From Pseudomonas reinekei (lineage in GTDB: Bacteria; Pseudomonadota; Gammaproteobacteria; Pseudomonadales; Pseudomonadaceae), in the NCBI RefSeq assembly GCF_001945365.1, contig NZ_MSTQ01000009.1, forward strand, positions 124,001-188,000: a stretch of DNA of 64,000 nucleotides, written 5' to 3'. A program made the translations under genes and the position numbers. Below, one piece after another: positions 19,439-27,341 of this stretch; position 1 is the first letter of the stretch; each line of letters begins with the position of its first letter. The notes beneath the pieces were generated by a model that worked only from the letters and a program-made list of their open reading frames with translations, made no database searches and was not told the DNA's origin.

Positions 19439-20443
19439 TCAGTAGCTGTTGGCGCCCATCCGGCAGGCGATTTCGAACGCCTGGCGGGTTGCGCCGACGT
19501 TTGCCTTGCCCTGCCCCGCAATATCGAACGCGGTGCCATGGGCCGGGGTGGTGATCGGGATTGGCAAGCCGCCCTGCACCGTCACGCCCCGTGAAAAGCC
19601 CATCAACTTGATCGCGATCTGGCCCTGGTCGTGGTACATGGTCACGACCGCGTCGAAGGCACTGGCATCGCCCTGGACCTTGAGGAAAATCGTGTCCCCG
19701 GGATACGGCCCTTCCGCCGCGATCCCCAGCGCCTGTGCCGAGCGCACGGCTGGGCCGATGATGTCCAGTTCCTCACGGCCAAACGAACCATTGTCGCCGT
19801 TGTGCGGGTTCAAACCGCAAACGCCGATACGCGGTTTCTCCAGGCCATTGCGCTTGAGCGCAGTGTCGATCAGTTGAATCGCTTCAACCACCCGCTGCTC
19901 ACTGAGCAGACCCGAAACCTCGGCCAGAGCCACGTGGGAAGTCACCCGTGAAGTCCACAGATTGTCGAGCACATTGAATTCGCAGAACGGCCCGTGGAAA
20001 TCCAGCAGCTCGGCAAACCAGTGCAGTTCGTCGTTGTGCGCCATGCCGGCCATGTGCAGCGAGGTTTTGTTCAGCGGCCCGAACAGGATCGCGTCGGAGG
20101 TCCCGGCTTCGGTCAGGCGCAGGGCCTGCTCCAGCGTATCGAGGCTGTAGCGACCGCCAATCACACTGGCCTCGTTGCGCGAGAATTCACCGACCGCCTC
20201 ACCGCGAAAGTCGTAGAACAGTGGCGTGTCATCGACAAACTCCAACGTCTGCAAAGTCTCCACTCGCCGATAAGGAAATTCGGACCCGGCGATGCGCATG
20301 CCACGACGCATTTCGGCTTCGTCGGCGATCAGGATCACGTTGGCCTTGCTGCGCACTTCGGGCTCGGCGAGCAAACGTGCAATCAACTCCGGGCCAATGC
20401 CCGCCGGGTCACCGAGGACCATGGCGATAGTGGTTTTTTTCAT
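19439..20443 (-). CDS. PdxA2-type 4-hydroxythreonine-4-phosphate dehydrogenase family protein
   Basis: 334-residue member of the PdxA fold: N-terminal LGDPAGIGPEL, metal-binding histidines in TSHVAL, YHDQGQ and PAHGTAFDIAGQG. Catabolic PdxA2 proteins oxidatively decarboxylate D-threonate- or D-erythronate-4-phosphate, and relatives such as TphB oxidise cyclic diols. It overlaps the stop of the amidohydrolase gene (ATGA), so it belongs to the MFS-amidohydrolase unit. The DUF1537 kinase that usually accompanies PdxA2 is absent nearby, so the phosphorylated substrate is in doubt. The context excludes the biosynthetic pdxA, which normally lies beside ksgA and surA. Confidence 0.85.
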   Translation of the reverse strand: MKKTTIAMVLGDPAGIGPELIARLLAEPEVRSKANVILIADEAEMRRGMRIAGSEFPYRRVETLQTLEFVDDTPLFYDFRGEAVGEFSRNEASVIGGRYSLDTLEQALRLTEAGTSDAILFGPLNKTSLHMAGMAHNDELHWFAELLDFHGPFCEFNVLDNLWTSRVTSHVALAEVSGLLSEQRVVEAIQLIDTALKRNGLEKPRIGVCGLNPHNGDNGSFGREELDIIGPAVRSAQALGIAAEGPYPGDTIFLKVQGDASAFDAVVTMYHDQGQIAIKLMGFSRGVTVQGGLPIPITTPAHGTAFDIAGQGKANVGATRQAFEIACRMGANSY

Positions 20444-21399
20444 GCTTCACTCCTCAAGAATTCAGGACGCGCCCGGTCAATGGCGCAAGGTTCGCAGCGA
20501 TAGATGCGCTGCGCGTTGCTGTAGAACAGTCGCTCCTGATCAGCCAGTGGCAGATCGGCGACGATGGCTTTGAAACCGCTGTAGATGTCGTCGAACGAGC
20601 CGCACAGGCTGTCCACCGGAAAATTGCTGGCGAACATCGCCCGATGGGTGCCGAACATCGCGATGACTTCGCGCACGATCCAGGCATTGTCCTTGGCGCG
20701 CCATTTCCGGCCGCCCTGCCCCAGCCCGGATATCTTCACCTGCACGTTCGGCCATTGGGCCAGCCGCGCCATCGCCAGACGCCAACCCGCCAGACCTTCG
20801 GCACTGCGGTCGTTGGGCAACCCGGCGTGATTTAGGATCAGGGTGATGCCGGGAAAATCCCGAGCCAGGCGCTCGGCCTCATGCAGGTTCCACCACGGCG
20901 TCTGCAAATCGAAATGCAGGCCCAGACCTTCCAGCGCGGCGTAACTGCGGCGCCAGTGTTCGTCGCTCATCAGGCTGCGCATATGCCCGACCTGCTCCGG
21001 TGCAATCGGCCCGCCGGGTTTGTGCCGGACACTGCGCACCTGCTTGAAGCGCGCCTGTTCGCTCAACACATCGATGGCGTCCGGGTGATCGAGCCAGGCT
21101 TGCGCGACGACCGCATTGGGCACGCCATAACAGGCAGCCAGTTGCTCGATGAAACGGGTTTCGCCAATCGGGTCCTGCGGGTTCCACTCCGTCTCGACGT
21201 ACACCGTTTGCACGACGTTATGCGGCCCGGCGTCGGCAAAGTAATCCTCGGGAAAATAGCGACGCTTGATCGCGCTGTAGTCGCCGTAGCGAAACGGCAC
21301 ATTGGCCTCGGGGGCGAGCCACGGGTGATCGTTGATAGCCGGGTCCCAGAAGTGATGATGGGCGTCAATGATCGGGCCGTCCCATTGCGCATTAGTCAT
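20440..21399 (-). CDS. Amidohydrolase-2 family protein (lactonase-like)
   Basis: 319-residue TIM-barrel metal hydrolase of the amidohydrolase-2/COG3618 group. It has the HHHFWDP motif (IIDAHHHFWDP, about 10-20), a mid-protein His in LILNHAGLP and the C-terminal MFASNFPVDS with an Asp metal or acid ligand. Close families are sugar-acid lactonases (L-fuconolactonase, L-rhamnono-gamma-lactonase) and LigI. A lactonase feeding an aldonate to the dehydratase operon would fit this locus. It overlaps the MFS gene stop by 8 bp and the pdxA2-like start by 4 bp: translationally coupled. The start MTNAQWDGPI at 21399 is chosen because the frame upstream lies in the MFS gene. Confidence 0.87.
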   Translation of the reverse strand: MTNAQWDGPIIDAHHHFWDPAINDHPWLAPEANVPFRYGDYSAIKRRYFPEDYFADAGPHNVVQTVYVETEWNPQDPIGETRFIEQLAACYGVPNAVVAQAWLDHPDAIDVLSEQARFKQVRSVRHKPGGPIAPEQVGHMRSLMSDEHWRRSYAALEGLGLHFDLQTPWWNLHEAERLARDFPGITLILNHAGLPNDRSAEGLAGWRLAMARLAQWPNVQVKISGLGQGGRKWRAKDNAWIVREVIAMFGTHRAMFASNFPVDSLCGSFDDIYSGFKAIVADLPLADQERLFYSNAQRIYRCEPCAIDRARPEFLRSEA

Positions 21400-22732
21400 G
21401 GCGCACCTCATCCAGGCTGATGAACAACGTCGCCAGCACGAACACTGCCGAGCACGCCGCGAAGAATCCCAGCACTGGGGCAAAACCACCGGACATTTGC
21501 AGGATCACCCCTACCAGGATCGGCACCGCGATGCCGCCGGTGCTGCCGGCCATGTTCATCACACCGCCAATCAAACCGACCCGCGCCGGTGCGGCGAGCA
21601 ATGCCGGGAAGCTCCAGTAGAGGCTGCCCCACATCAGGAAAAACGCGGTCATGGCCAGCAACGCCACCGCGGCAAAAGGATTGCTCAGGGTGGGCAACAA
21701 CAGGAACGCGCCAAGGGCGATCAGGCCGGAGAACGCCAGCAGGCTCTTGACCGCCACACCACGACTGACGCCCTTGCGGATCAAACCGTCGCAGAGGAAC
21801 CCACCGGTCAGCGAACCCAGCGCACCACAGACAAAAATCACAAATGTCGCCGCGCCAATGCCCTTGATATCAAAGCCGCGCGCCTGGGACAGATAACTCG
21901 GCCCCCAGGTCAGCAAACCGAAATACACCATCGCCCAACTGGCCCGGCCAATCAGCAGACCGCTCAGGGAACGGGTGGCAATGCCCAGGCCCTTGACCGG
22001 TGCGCGTGCAGTTTCGGCGGCCGGTGTCGCGCGTCCGGCGTTGATTTTTTCCAGCTCCAGTTCATTGACCTGCGGATGGCTGGCCGGGTCGTCGCGCAGA
22101 TAACGCCACGCCAGCCAGGCCAGGGCCAGGGTCGCGACACCGGCGATCACAAATGCCAGGCGCCAGGAGTCCAGCGAAGCAATCAGATAAGCGATGATCA
22201 ATCCGCCCAACGCCACACCCAAGGGGCTGCCGCTGTCCATCAGCACCGCGCCACGGCTGCGTTCGCTGGGCGCCAGCCACAGGGAAATCAACTTGCCGCC
22301 GGACGGGAACAGAGGCGCTTCCGAAGCCCCCAGCGCCACGCGGGCGAACAGCAACGACAAGCCACCGGAGGCAAACGCCGCCAGCACCTGAAACGTACCC
22401 CACAACCCGGTGGACCAACTGATGACCCGATGCGGACCGAAGCGATCGATCATCCAGCCGCCAGGTATCTGCAACAGCGCGTAGGCCCAGAAGAAACTGC
22501 TGAGGATCAGGCCTTGCATGCTCGGCGACAGGGAAAACTCATCGGCGATGGTCGGCATCGCGATGGAAAGCGACACCCGGTCGATCAGGTTGACCATGGT
22601 CAACGCGAAGACGATCGCGAAGATCCGCCAGCGCACACTGCTGGCCTTGGCGGCGTTGGCCTGCGGTTCAGCCGCGACGGCGGACGGAGTCTCCGCGCCG
22701 GGCAGATGCAGGGAAGCACTGGGACGAGCCAT
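21392..22732 (-). CDS. MFS transporter, anion:cation symporter type
   Basis: 446-residue, 12-helix carrier of the ACS family used for sugar acids such as hexuronates, glucarate and galactonate. After a ~33-residue cytoplasmic leader comes TM1 with NLIDRVSLSIAMP, then WAYALLQIPGGWMIDRFGPHRV (the loop 2-3 signature region) and two six-helix halves. First gene of the unit that continues into the amidohydrolase and pdxA2-like genes. AGAGG lies at good distance before the ATG. It probably imports the sugar acid or lactone degraded by this locus, alongside the TTT system transcribed the other way. Confidence 0.9.
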   Translation of the reverse strand: MARPSASLHLPGAETPSAVAAEPQANAAKASSVRWRIFAIVFALTMVNLIDRVSLSIAMPTIADEFSLSPSMQGLILSSFFWAYALLQIPGGWMIDRFGPHRVISWSTGLWGTFQVLAAFASGGLSLLFARVALGASEAPLFPSGGKLISLWLAPSERSRGAVLMDSGSPLGVALGGLIIAYLIASLDSWRLAFVIAGVATLALAWLAWRYLRDDPASHPQVNELELEKINAGRATPAAETARAPVKGLGIATRSLSGLLIGRASWAMVYFGLLTWGPSYLSQARGFDIKGIGAATFVIFVCGALGSLTGGFLCDGLIRKGVSRGVAVKSLLAFSGLIALGAFLLLPTLSNPFAAVALLAMTAFFLMWGSLYWSFPALLAAPARVGLIGGVMNMAGSTGGIAVPILVGVILQMSGGFAPVLGFFAACSAVFVLATLFISLDEVRHD

Positions 22733-22847
22733 GGTGCGTACCTCTTTATTATTTTTGTGGAGACTGCAGCGCCGCTTTATCGCGGCGGTTTGTGAGCACT
22801 ATCGAAGGCTCAGTGATAACCGTCTAATCAAAACTTGAAATACGGCG

Positions 22848-22862
22848 ATAGCCTCGGGTTAT
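22848..22862 (+). promoter_or_regulatory. Operator-like dyad, copy 1 (MFS side)
   Basis: ATAGCCTCGGGTTAT within the longer match ATACGGCGATAGCC...GTTATGTCAT. A longer stretch of about 26 bp is shared, in inverse orientation, with copy 2. It has a T-N11-A LysR-box layout. Confidence 0.65.
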
Positions 22863-22910
22863 GTCATGCCCTGCTTTCAACGAGCTTTCAGCGTTGGCAC
22901 GCCTGCTCTC

Positions 22911-22939
22911 CTGCAGGAGCGGCTTGCTCGCACCTGCAG
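22911..22939. repeat. REP-like palindrome between the two operator copies
   Basis: CTGCAGG and CCTGCAG arms around AGCGGCTTGCTCGCA. Same variant as the palindrome at 16847-16876 within the dehydratase operon. Confidence 0.65.
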
Positions 22940-22963
22940 AAAGCCTGCTTCGTTTGTCTTGCT

Positions 22964-22978
22964 ATAACCCCAGGCTAT
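22964..22978 (-). promoter_or_regulatory. Operator-like dyad, copy 2 (tctC side)
   Basis: ATAACCCCAGGCTAT on the plus strand, i.e. ATAGCCTGGGGTTAT on the minus strand. It differs from copy 1 at one base of 15. Copies 1 and 2 point at each other about 100 bp apart, one per divergent promoter. Confidence 0.65.
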
Positions 22979-23099
22979 CGGTGTATGTATTGTTTTGACT
23001 AGACGCGGCGACCGCGCCTTCCCACACTCAGGCCAGGCTTGCGGCTTCACAGCGCAGACAAGTCACTCATAACAACTACAAAAACGAGGCTCTTCCATC

Positions 23100-24116
23100 A
23101 TGCGAAATGCATTCGTCCGTCGCACTTCCCGTCTGGTCCTTGGCTGCACCCTGATTGCCGCCGGCGCCCTTCCCGCTCTCGCCCAGGCCGCCTGGCAACC
23201 GGACAAGAACGTCGAAATCGTTGTCGCCGGCGGCCCCGGTGGCGGAACCGATCAACTCGGTCGCCTGATCCAGTCAATCATCACCACTCACAAGCTGCTC
23301 GACGTCAATACCATCGTCCTCAACAAGGGCGGCGGCAACGGCGCCGAAGCGTTCCTCGACATGAAAATGAACAAGGGCGATGCCGAGAAACTGGTGATCG
23401 GCACCAACAACATCTACCTGTTACCGCTGGTGTCCAAGCTCGGTTACCAGTGGCAGGAGCTGACGCCGATTGCCGCCGTGGCCGAGGACGACTTCATCCT
23501 CTGGAGCTACAAGGGCGCACCGTGGAAAGACGCGAAAAGCTTCTACGAAGCGGCCAAGGCTGATCCATCGAAACTGCGCATGGGTGGCAGCCAGTCCAAG
23601 GACGTCGACCAGACCCTGACCCTGCTGCTCAACCAGACCAACAACAGCAAACTGGTGTACATCCCGTTCAAGAGCGGCAGTGAAGCCGCGACGCAACTGG
23701 CCGGCAAACACATCGCTGCCAACGTCAACAACCCCAGCGAAAGCATCAGCCAATGGCGTGGCGATCAGGTCGAGCCGCTCTGTGTGTTCAGTCAGGAACG
23801 CATGAGCTACACCGAGAAGGTGGCTGGCGATAAATCCTGGGCCGACGTACCGACCTGCCACGAACAAGGCCTGGGTATCGACCAATATCGCTTCCCGCGC
23901 ACCGTGTTCATGCCCGGCGATGTCAGCGCCGAACAACGGGCGTTTTATGTCGAGCTGATGCGCAAAGTCACGCAGACCGATGAGTTCAAGGCCTACGTAA
24001 AGCAAAACGCGCTGGTGCCAACCTTCCTCGAAGGCGAACCGCTGACCGCCTACATCGAAAAAGACACCGCCCGCGTCACGCCGGTGTTCAAGGAAGCCGG
24101 CTGGCTGAAAAACTGA
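23100..24116 (+). CDS. Tripartite tricarboxylate transporter substrate-binding protein (TctC family)
   Basis: 338-residue periplasmic solute receptor. It has a Sec signal peptide (RRTSRLVLGCTLIAAGALPALAQA, cut after about residue 31), followed by the Bug-family opening VEIVVAGGPGGGTDQLGRLI that holds the substrate carboxylate. The rest shows the two-domain Bug fold. It is the first gene of tctC-tctB-tctA, with GAGG before the start. Bug proteins bind carboxylates and sugar acids; in this locus the likely ligand is the aldonate degraded by the neighbouring enzymes. Confidence 0.92.
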   Translation: MRNAFVRRTSRLVLGCTLIAAGALPALAQAAWQPDKNVEIVVAGGPGGGTDQLGRLIQSIITTHKLLDVNTIVLNKGGGNGAEAFLDMKMNKGDAEKLVIGTNNIYLLPLVSKLGYQWQELTPIAAVAEDDFILWSYKGAPWKDAKSFYEAAKADPSKLRMGGSQSKDVDQTLTLLLNQTNNSKLVYIPFKSGSEAATQLAGKHIAANVNNPSESISQWRGDQVEPLCVFSQERMSYTEKVAGDKSWADVPTCHEQGLGIDQYRFPRTVFMPGDVSAEQRAFYVELMRKVTQTDEFKAYVKQNALVPTFLEGEPLTAYIEKDTARVTPVFKEAGWLKN

Positions 24117-24168
24117 AGTTGCCAGGGCCGCTCGCCCACGGGCGGCCGTCACCTGCTGGAGGTGTTTG

Positions 24169-24702
24169 ATGTCCCATTCTTCGGATTCACCGGCGCTGGT
24201 CGGCACCCGTTGGGTCGAGCTCGGCCTGACGGTCTTCACCGCCCTGCTCGGCGCGGTGGTGATGTACGGCAGTATCGAACAAGGCATCGGCTGGGGCGAT
24301 GCCGGCCCTGAACCGGGTTACTTCCCCTTCTACATCGGCCTGATGTTGAGCGCCGCAAGCGTTGCCAACGGCGTGTTGACCGTGGTGCGCTGGCAAGCCC
24401 TGAGCGTGGCATTCGTCAGCCGCAGTGCGTTCAAACAAGTGATGTCGGTGTTCGTGCCCATTGCCCTGTTCGTCGGCGCAATGCCGTTCACCGGCATCTA
24501 CGTCGCCTCGGCGTGCTTCATCGCGAGGTTCATGTGGCGTGACAAGGTCCGTGCAAAACCGTACGGCAAATTGATGATCGGCAGCGTCTCCCTCGGCGCG
24601 GTACTCGCCAGCTACCTGATCTTCGCGCTGTGGTTCAAGGTCCCGCTGGATGCCGGCCCGATGGGCGACTGGATTGCCCTGGCCGGGAGAAATTTCAAAT
24701 GA
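24169..24702 (+). CDS. Tripartite tricarboxylate transporter small membrane subunit (TctB family)
   Basis: 177-residue membrane protein with four hydrophobic segments: ELGLTVFTALLGAVVMYGSI, the YFPFYIGLMLSAASVANG region, VPIALFVGAMPFTGIYVASA and LIFALWFKV. The EPGYFPFYIGL motif is typical of TctB. It partners TctA in the permease. The true start is the ATG at 24169 with GGAGG upstream. Its stop overlaps the tctA start (ATGA), indicating coupling. Confidence 0.9.
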   Translation: MSHSSDSPALVGTRWVELGLTVFTALLGAVVMYGSIEQGIGWGDAGPEPGYFPFYIGLMLSAASVANGVLTVVRWQALSVAFVSRSAFKQVMSVFVPIALFVGAMPFTGIYVASACFIARFMWRDKVRAKPYGKLMIGSVSLGAVLASYLIFALWFKVPLDAGPMGDWIALAGRNFK

Positions 24703-26228
24703 GCGAATTCGATTCCCTGTTGCAAGGCATGAACCTGATCCTGACCCCGGGCCACATCGGCCTGATGGTGATCGGCGTGCTGCTGGGCATTCTGGTCGGC
24801 GTCCTGCCCGGCCTTGGCGCCCCCAACGGCGTGGCACTGTTGCTGCCACTGACGTTCACCATGTCACCGGTGTCGGCGATCATCCTGCTGTCGTGCATGT
24901 ATTGGGGCGCGCTGTTTGGCGGCTCGATCACCTCGATCCTGTTCAACATACCCGGTGAGCCCTCATCGGTGGCGACGACGTTTGACGGCTACCCGATGGC
25001 CCGCGAAGGCCGCGCTGCCGAAGCGTTGACCGCGGCGTTCAGCTCGGCACTGATCGGTGCCTTGTGCGGGGTGTTGTTGCTGACATTCCTGTCGACAAAA
25101 ATCGCCGCGTTCGCCATGTCATTCAGCTCGCCGGAGTTCTTTGCGGTGTACCTGTTGGCGTTCTGCACGTTCATTGGCATGAGCAAGAACCCGCCGTTGA
25201 AAACCGTGGTGGCGATGATGATCGGTTTCGCCATGGCGGCTGTCGGCATGGACACCGTGTCGGGCAACCTGCGCCTGACATTCGACCAGCCAATCCTGAT
25301 GACCGGGATCAGTTTTGAAGTCGCGGTGATCGGCCTGTTCGGCATCGGCGAAATCCTCTGCACCGTAGAAGAAGGCTTGGTGTTCCGTGGCGAACACGCA
25401 CGGATTACACCCATGGTGATTTTGCGCACCTGGGCAAAACTGCCGCGCTACTGGTGGACGATTGTGCGCAGCACCCTGGTCGGTTGCTGGATGGGTATCA
25501 CGCCCGGTGGCCCGACGGCCGCATCGTTCATGAGCTACAGCCTGGCGCGGCGCTTTTCGAAAAACCGCGACAACTTCGGCAAAGGCGAAATCGAAGGCGT
25601 GATCGCCCCGGAAACCGCCGACCACGCCGCCGGCACCAGCGCGCTGCTGCCGATGCTGACCCTGGGCATTCCGGGATCCGCCACGGCGGCGGTGATGCTC
25701 GGTGGCCTGATGATCTGGGGCCTGCATCCTGGGCCGACGTTGTTCGTCGAGCAACACGATTTTGTCTGGGGCCTGATCGCCAGCATGTACCTGGGCAACG
25801 TGGTCAGTCTGATCGTGGTGTTGGCCACCGTGCCGCTGTTCGCTTCGATCCTGCGCATTCCGTTCTCGATCATCGCGCCCATCATCATCATGGTCTGCGC
25901 CATCGGCGCGTACTCGGTGCACAACTCGTTCTTCGACGTCGTGTTGATGCTGGGCTTCGGTGCGCTGGGTTATCTGTTCAAGAAGCTCGGCTACCCGATT
26001 GCGCCACTGGTGCTGGCGGCCGTTTTGGGAGACAAGGCTGAAGATGCGTTCCGTCAGTCGATGCTGTTCTCTGACGGCCACCTGAGCATTTTCTGGTCCA
26101 ACCCACTGGTGGGCTGCCTGACCACGGCAGCGCTGCTGATGCTGTTCTGGCCGTTGATTTCCAAGGCGCTGGGCGCGCTGCTGGGCCTGCGCAAACCTCA
26201 CGTCGCCAAACCAAAATCGGTGCTGTGA
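24699..26228 (+). CDS. Tripartite tricarboxylate transporter large permease subunit (TctA family)
   Basis: 509-residue permease of 11-12 helices with the TctA signatures GVLPGLGAPNGVALLLPLTF (about 31-50) and the inverted second-half motif GITPGGPTAASFMSY. Also visible is HAAGTSALLPMLTLGIPGSATAAV. The ATG at 24699 overlaps the tctB stop. Works with TctB and TctC as a proton- or sodium-driven importer of a sugar acid or carboxylate. It is followed by a hairpin and then the LysR gene. Confidence 0.93.
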   Translation: MSEFDSLLQGMNLILTPGHIGLMVIGVLLGILVGVLPGLGAPNGVALLLPLTFTMSPVSAIILLSCMYWGALFGGSITSILFNIPGEPSSVATTFDGYPMAREGRAAEALTAAFSSALIGALCGVLLLTFLSTKIAAFAMSFSSPEFFAVYLLAFCTFIGMSKNPPLKTVVAMMIGFAMAAVGMDTVSGNLRLTFDQPILMTGISFEVAVIGLFGIGEILCTVEEGLVFRGEHARITPMVILRTWAKLPRYWWTIVRSTLVGCWMGITPGGPTAASFMSYSLARRFSKNRDNFGKGEIEGVIAPETADHAAGTSALLPMLTLGIPGSATAAVMLGGLMIWGLHPGPTLFVEQHDFVWGLIASMYLGNVVSLIVVLATVPLFASILRIPFSIIAPIIIMVCAIGAYSVHNSFFDVVLMLGFGALGYLFKKLGYPIAPLVLAAVLGDKAEDAFRQSMLFSDGHLSIFWSNPLVGCLTTAALLMLFWPLISKALGALLGLRKPHVAKPKSVL

Positions 26229-26240
26229 CACGGCAATGCT

Positions 26241-26272
26241 GGCAAGGCCTGACATTTGTTGTCAGGCTTGCC
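26241..26272 (+). terminator. Hairpin between tctA and the LysR gene
   Basis: GGCAAGGCCTGAC and GTCAGGCTTGCC form a stem with one bulge and a 7-nt loop, followed by GCAGTCTTTATT. The T-run is poor, so it may attenuate rather than stop transcription into the LysR gene. Confidence 0.5.
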
Positions 26273-26297
26273 GCAGTCTTTATTGCGAGTACGGCCC

Positions 26298-27239
26298 ATG
26301 TCCCGAATTCCAGATGCCAATGTAATCCACAGTCGACTGCGTCTACGCCAACTGCGGCTGATGCTGGCGCTGGAGGAATTCGGTTCGTTGCGGCGCGCCG
26401 CTGACCACATCGGCATGACCCAGCCGGCGGCGACCAAGATGTTGCACGAGGCCGAGGATTTGCTCGGTGTCGAGCTCTTCGAACGCCTGCCCCGGGGCAT
26501 GCGCTCCACGCCATTCGGTGAAACCGTCATCTACTACGCACGCATGGTGTTCGCCGAACTCAGCGGCATGCGCGAAGAACTGGTGGCGCTGCAATCAGGC
26601 AACCTTGGGCGGGTCGCGGTCGGTGCCATTCCGGCATTGGCTTCGGGGCTGTTGACCCGCACCATCGCCACGTTGAAACAGAGCCATCCACGCTTGTCCA
26701 TGAGCATTCAGGTCGATACCAGCGACGTGCTGGTACAGGCACTGCTGCAGGATCAACTGGACATCGTGCTGGGGCGAATTCCGCCCGGTGCACGGGCTGA
26801 AGAACTGCTGTTCGACAGCCTCGGTGAAGAAGAACTGTGCGTAATCGCGGGTGCGAAAAATCCGCTGGCGCGAGAGAAAAACCTGGGTTGGGCAGAGTTG
26901 CAGAACATGACGTGGGTGCTGCAACAACAACCCAGCCCGATGCGCGCAATCATCAATCAGGTGTTCCACAACGCCCGGGTCGACATCCCCAGCAGTATCG
27001 TCGAAACCACGTCGATCATGACCCTGCTTTCTTTGATACAACAGACCGACATGCTGGGCGTCACGCCGGTGTCGGTGGTCGAGGATTATCCCGGTCGTGA
27101 CCTGCTGGCAGTGTTGCCCATCAAGTTCGAAGCACGGTTGCCCCCCTACGGACTGATCACCCGCCGTCATCGCATTCAGTCCTCGGCGATGCAGGCGTTC
27201 ATGAACTCGGTGCGGGCCGAGCATGCGCTGACCAAGTAA
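26298..27239 (+). CDS. LysR-family regulator (GbpR-like), probable regulator of the sugar-acid locus
   Basis: 313-residue LTTR. The winged helix (LRQLRLMLALEEFGSLRRAADHIGMTQPAATKMLHEAEDLLG) lies about residues 15-60. QPAATKML is characteristic of the GbpR/CbbR-like group that controls sugar and sugar-acid uptake genes. The inducer domain follows (VAVGAIPALASGLLTR onward). I take the ATG at 26298 (MSRIPDANVIHSRL); the frame is open further upstream only through a hairpin. It lies directly after tctA in the same direction and is the best candidate to bind the three dyads at 19255, 22848 and 22964. A bidirectional terminator follows. Confidence 0.9.
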   Translation: MSRIPDANVIHSRLRLRQLRLMLALEEFGSLRRAADHIGMTQPAATKMLHEAEDLLGVELFERLPRGMRSTPFGETVIYYARMVFAELSGMREELVALQSGNLGRVAVGAIPALASGLLTRTIATLKQSHPRLSMSIQVDTSDVLVQALLQDQLDIVLGRIPPGARAEELLFDSLGEEELCVIAGAKNPLAREKNLGWAELQNMTWVLQQQPSPMRAIINQVFHNARVDIPSSIVETTSIMTLLSLIQQTDMLGVTPVSVVEDYPGRDLLAVLPIKFEARLPPYGLITRRHRIQSSAMQAFMNSVRAEHALTK

Positions 27240-27303
27240 AACGGTTGTTCACGGATAACGCAAAACCTGTAGGAGCCGGCTTGTCAAACCAATGGAGAGC
27301 TTA

Positions 27304-27330
27304 AAAAACCGCGTCCAGAGAGCGGTTTTT
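27304..27330. terminator. Bidirectional rho-independent terminator
   Basis: AAAAACCGC, a 9-nt loop, then GCGGTTTTT: 9-bp stem with A-run and T-run on opposite sides. It serves both the LysR gene and the convergent LpxO-like gene. Confidence 0.85.
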
Positions 27331-27341
27331 CAAGCAGATCA

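Larger units (their letters stand above)
22733..23099. other. Divergent promoter region between MFS and tctC genes
   Basis: 367 bp between divergent transcription units. It contains two inverted copies of the operator-like dyad (22848-22862 and 22964-22978), each about 115-120 bp from its own start codon, and between them a PstI-containing REP-like palindrome at 22911-22939. No ORF is convincing. Confidence 0.7.

Noticed and set aside
19439..20443. Biosynthetic PdxA for vitamin B6
   Set aside because: Position in a sugar-acid operon and PdxA2-like sequence argue against it; biosynthetic pdxA normally lies beside surA and ksgA.
26256..26297. Longer N-terminus for the LysR regulator at 26298
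   Set aside because: The extension would start at TTG within the hairpin after tctA and adds 14 residues not typical of LysR proteins.
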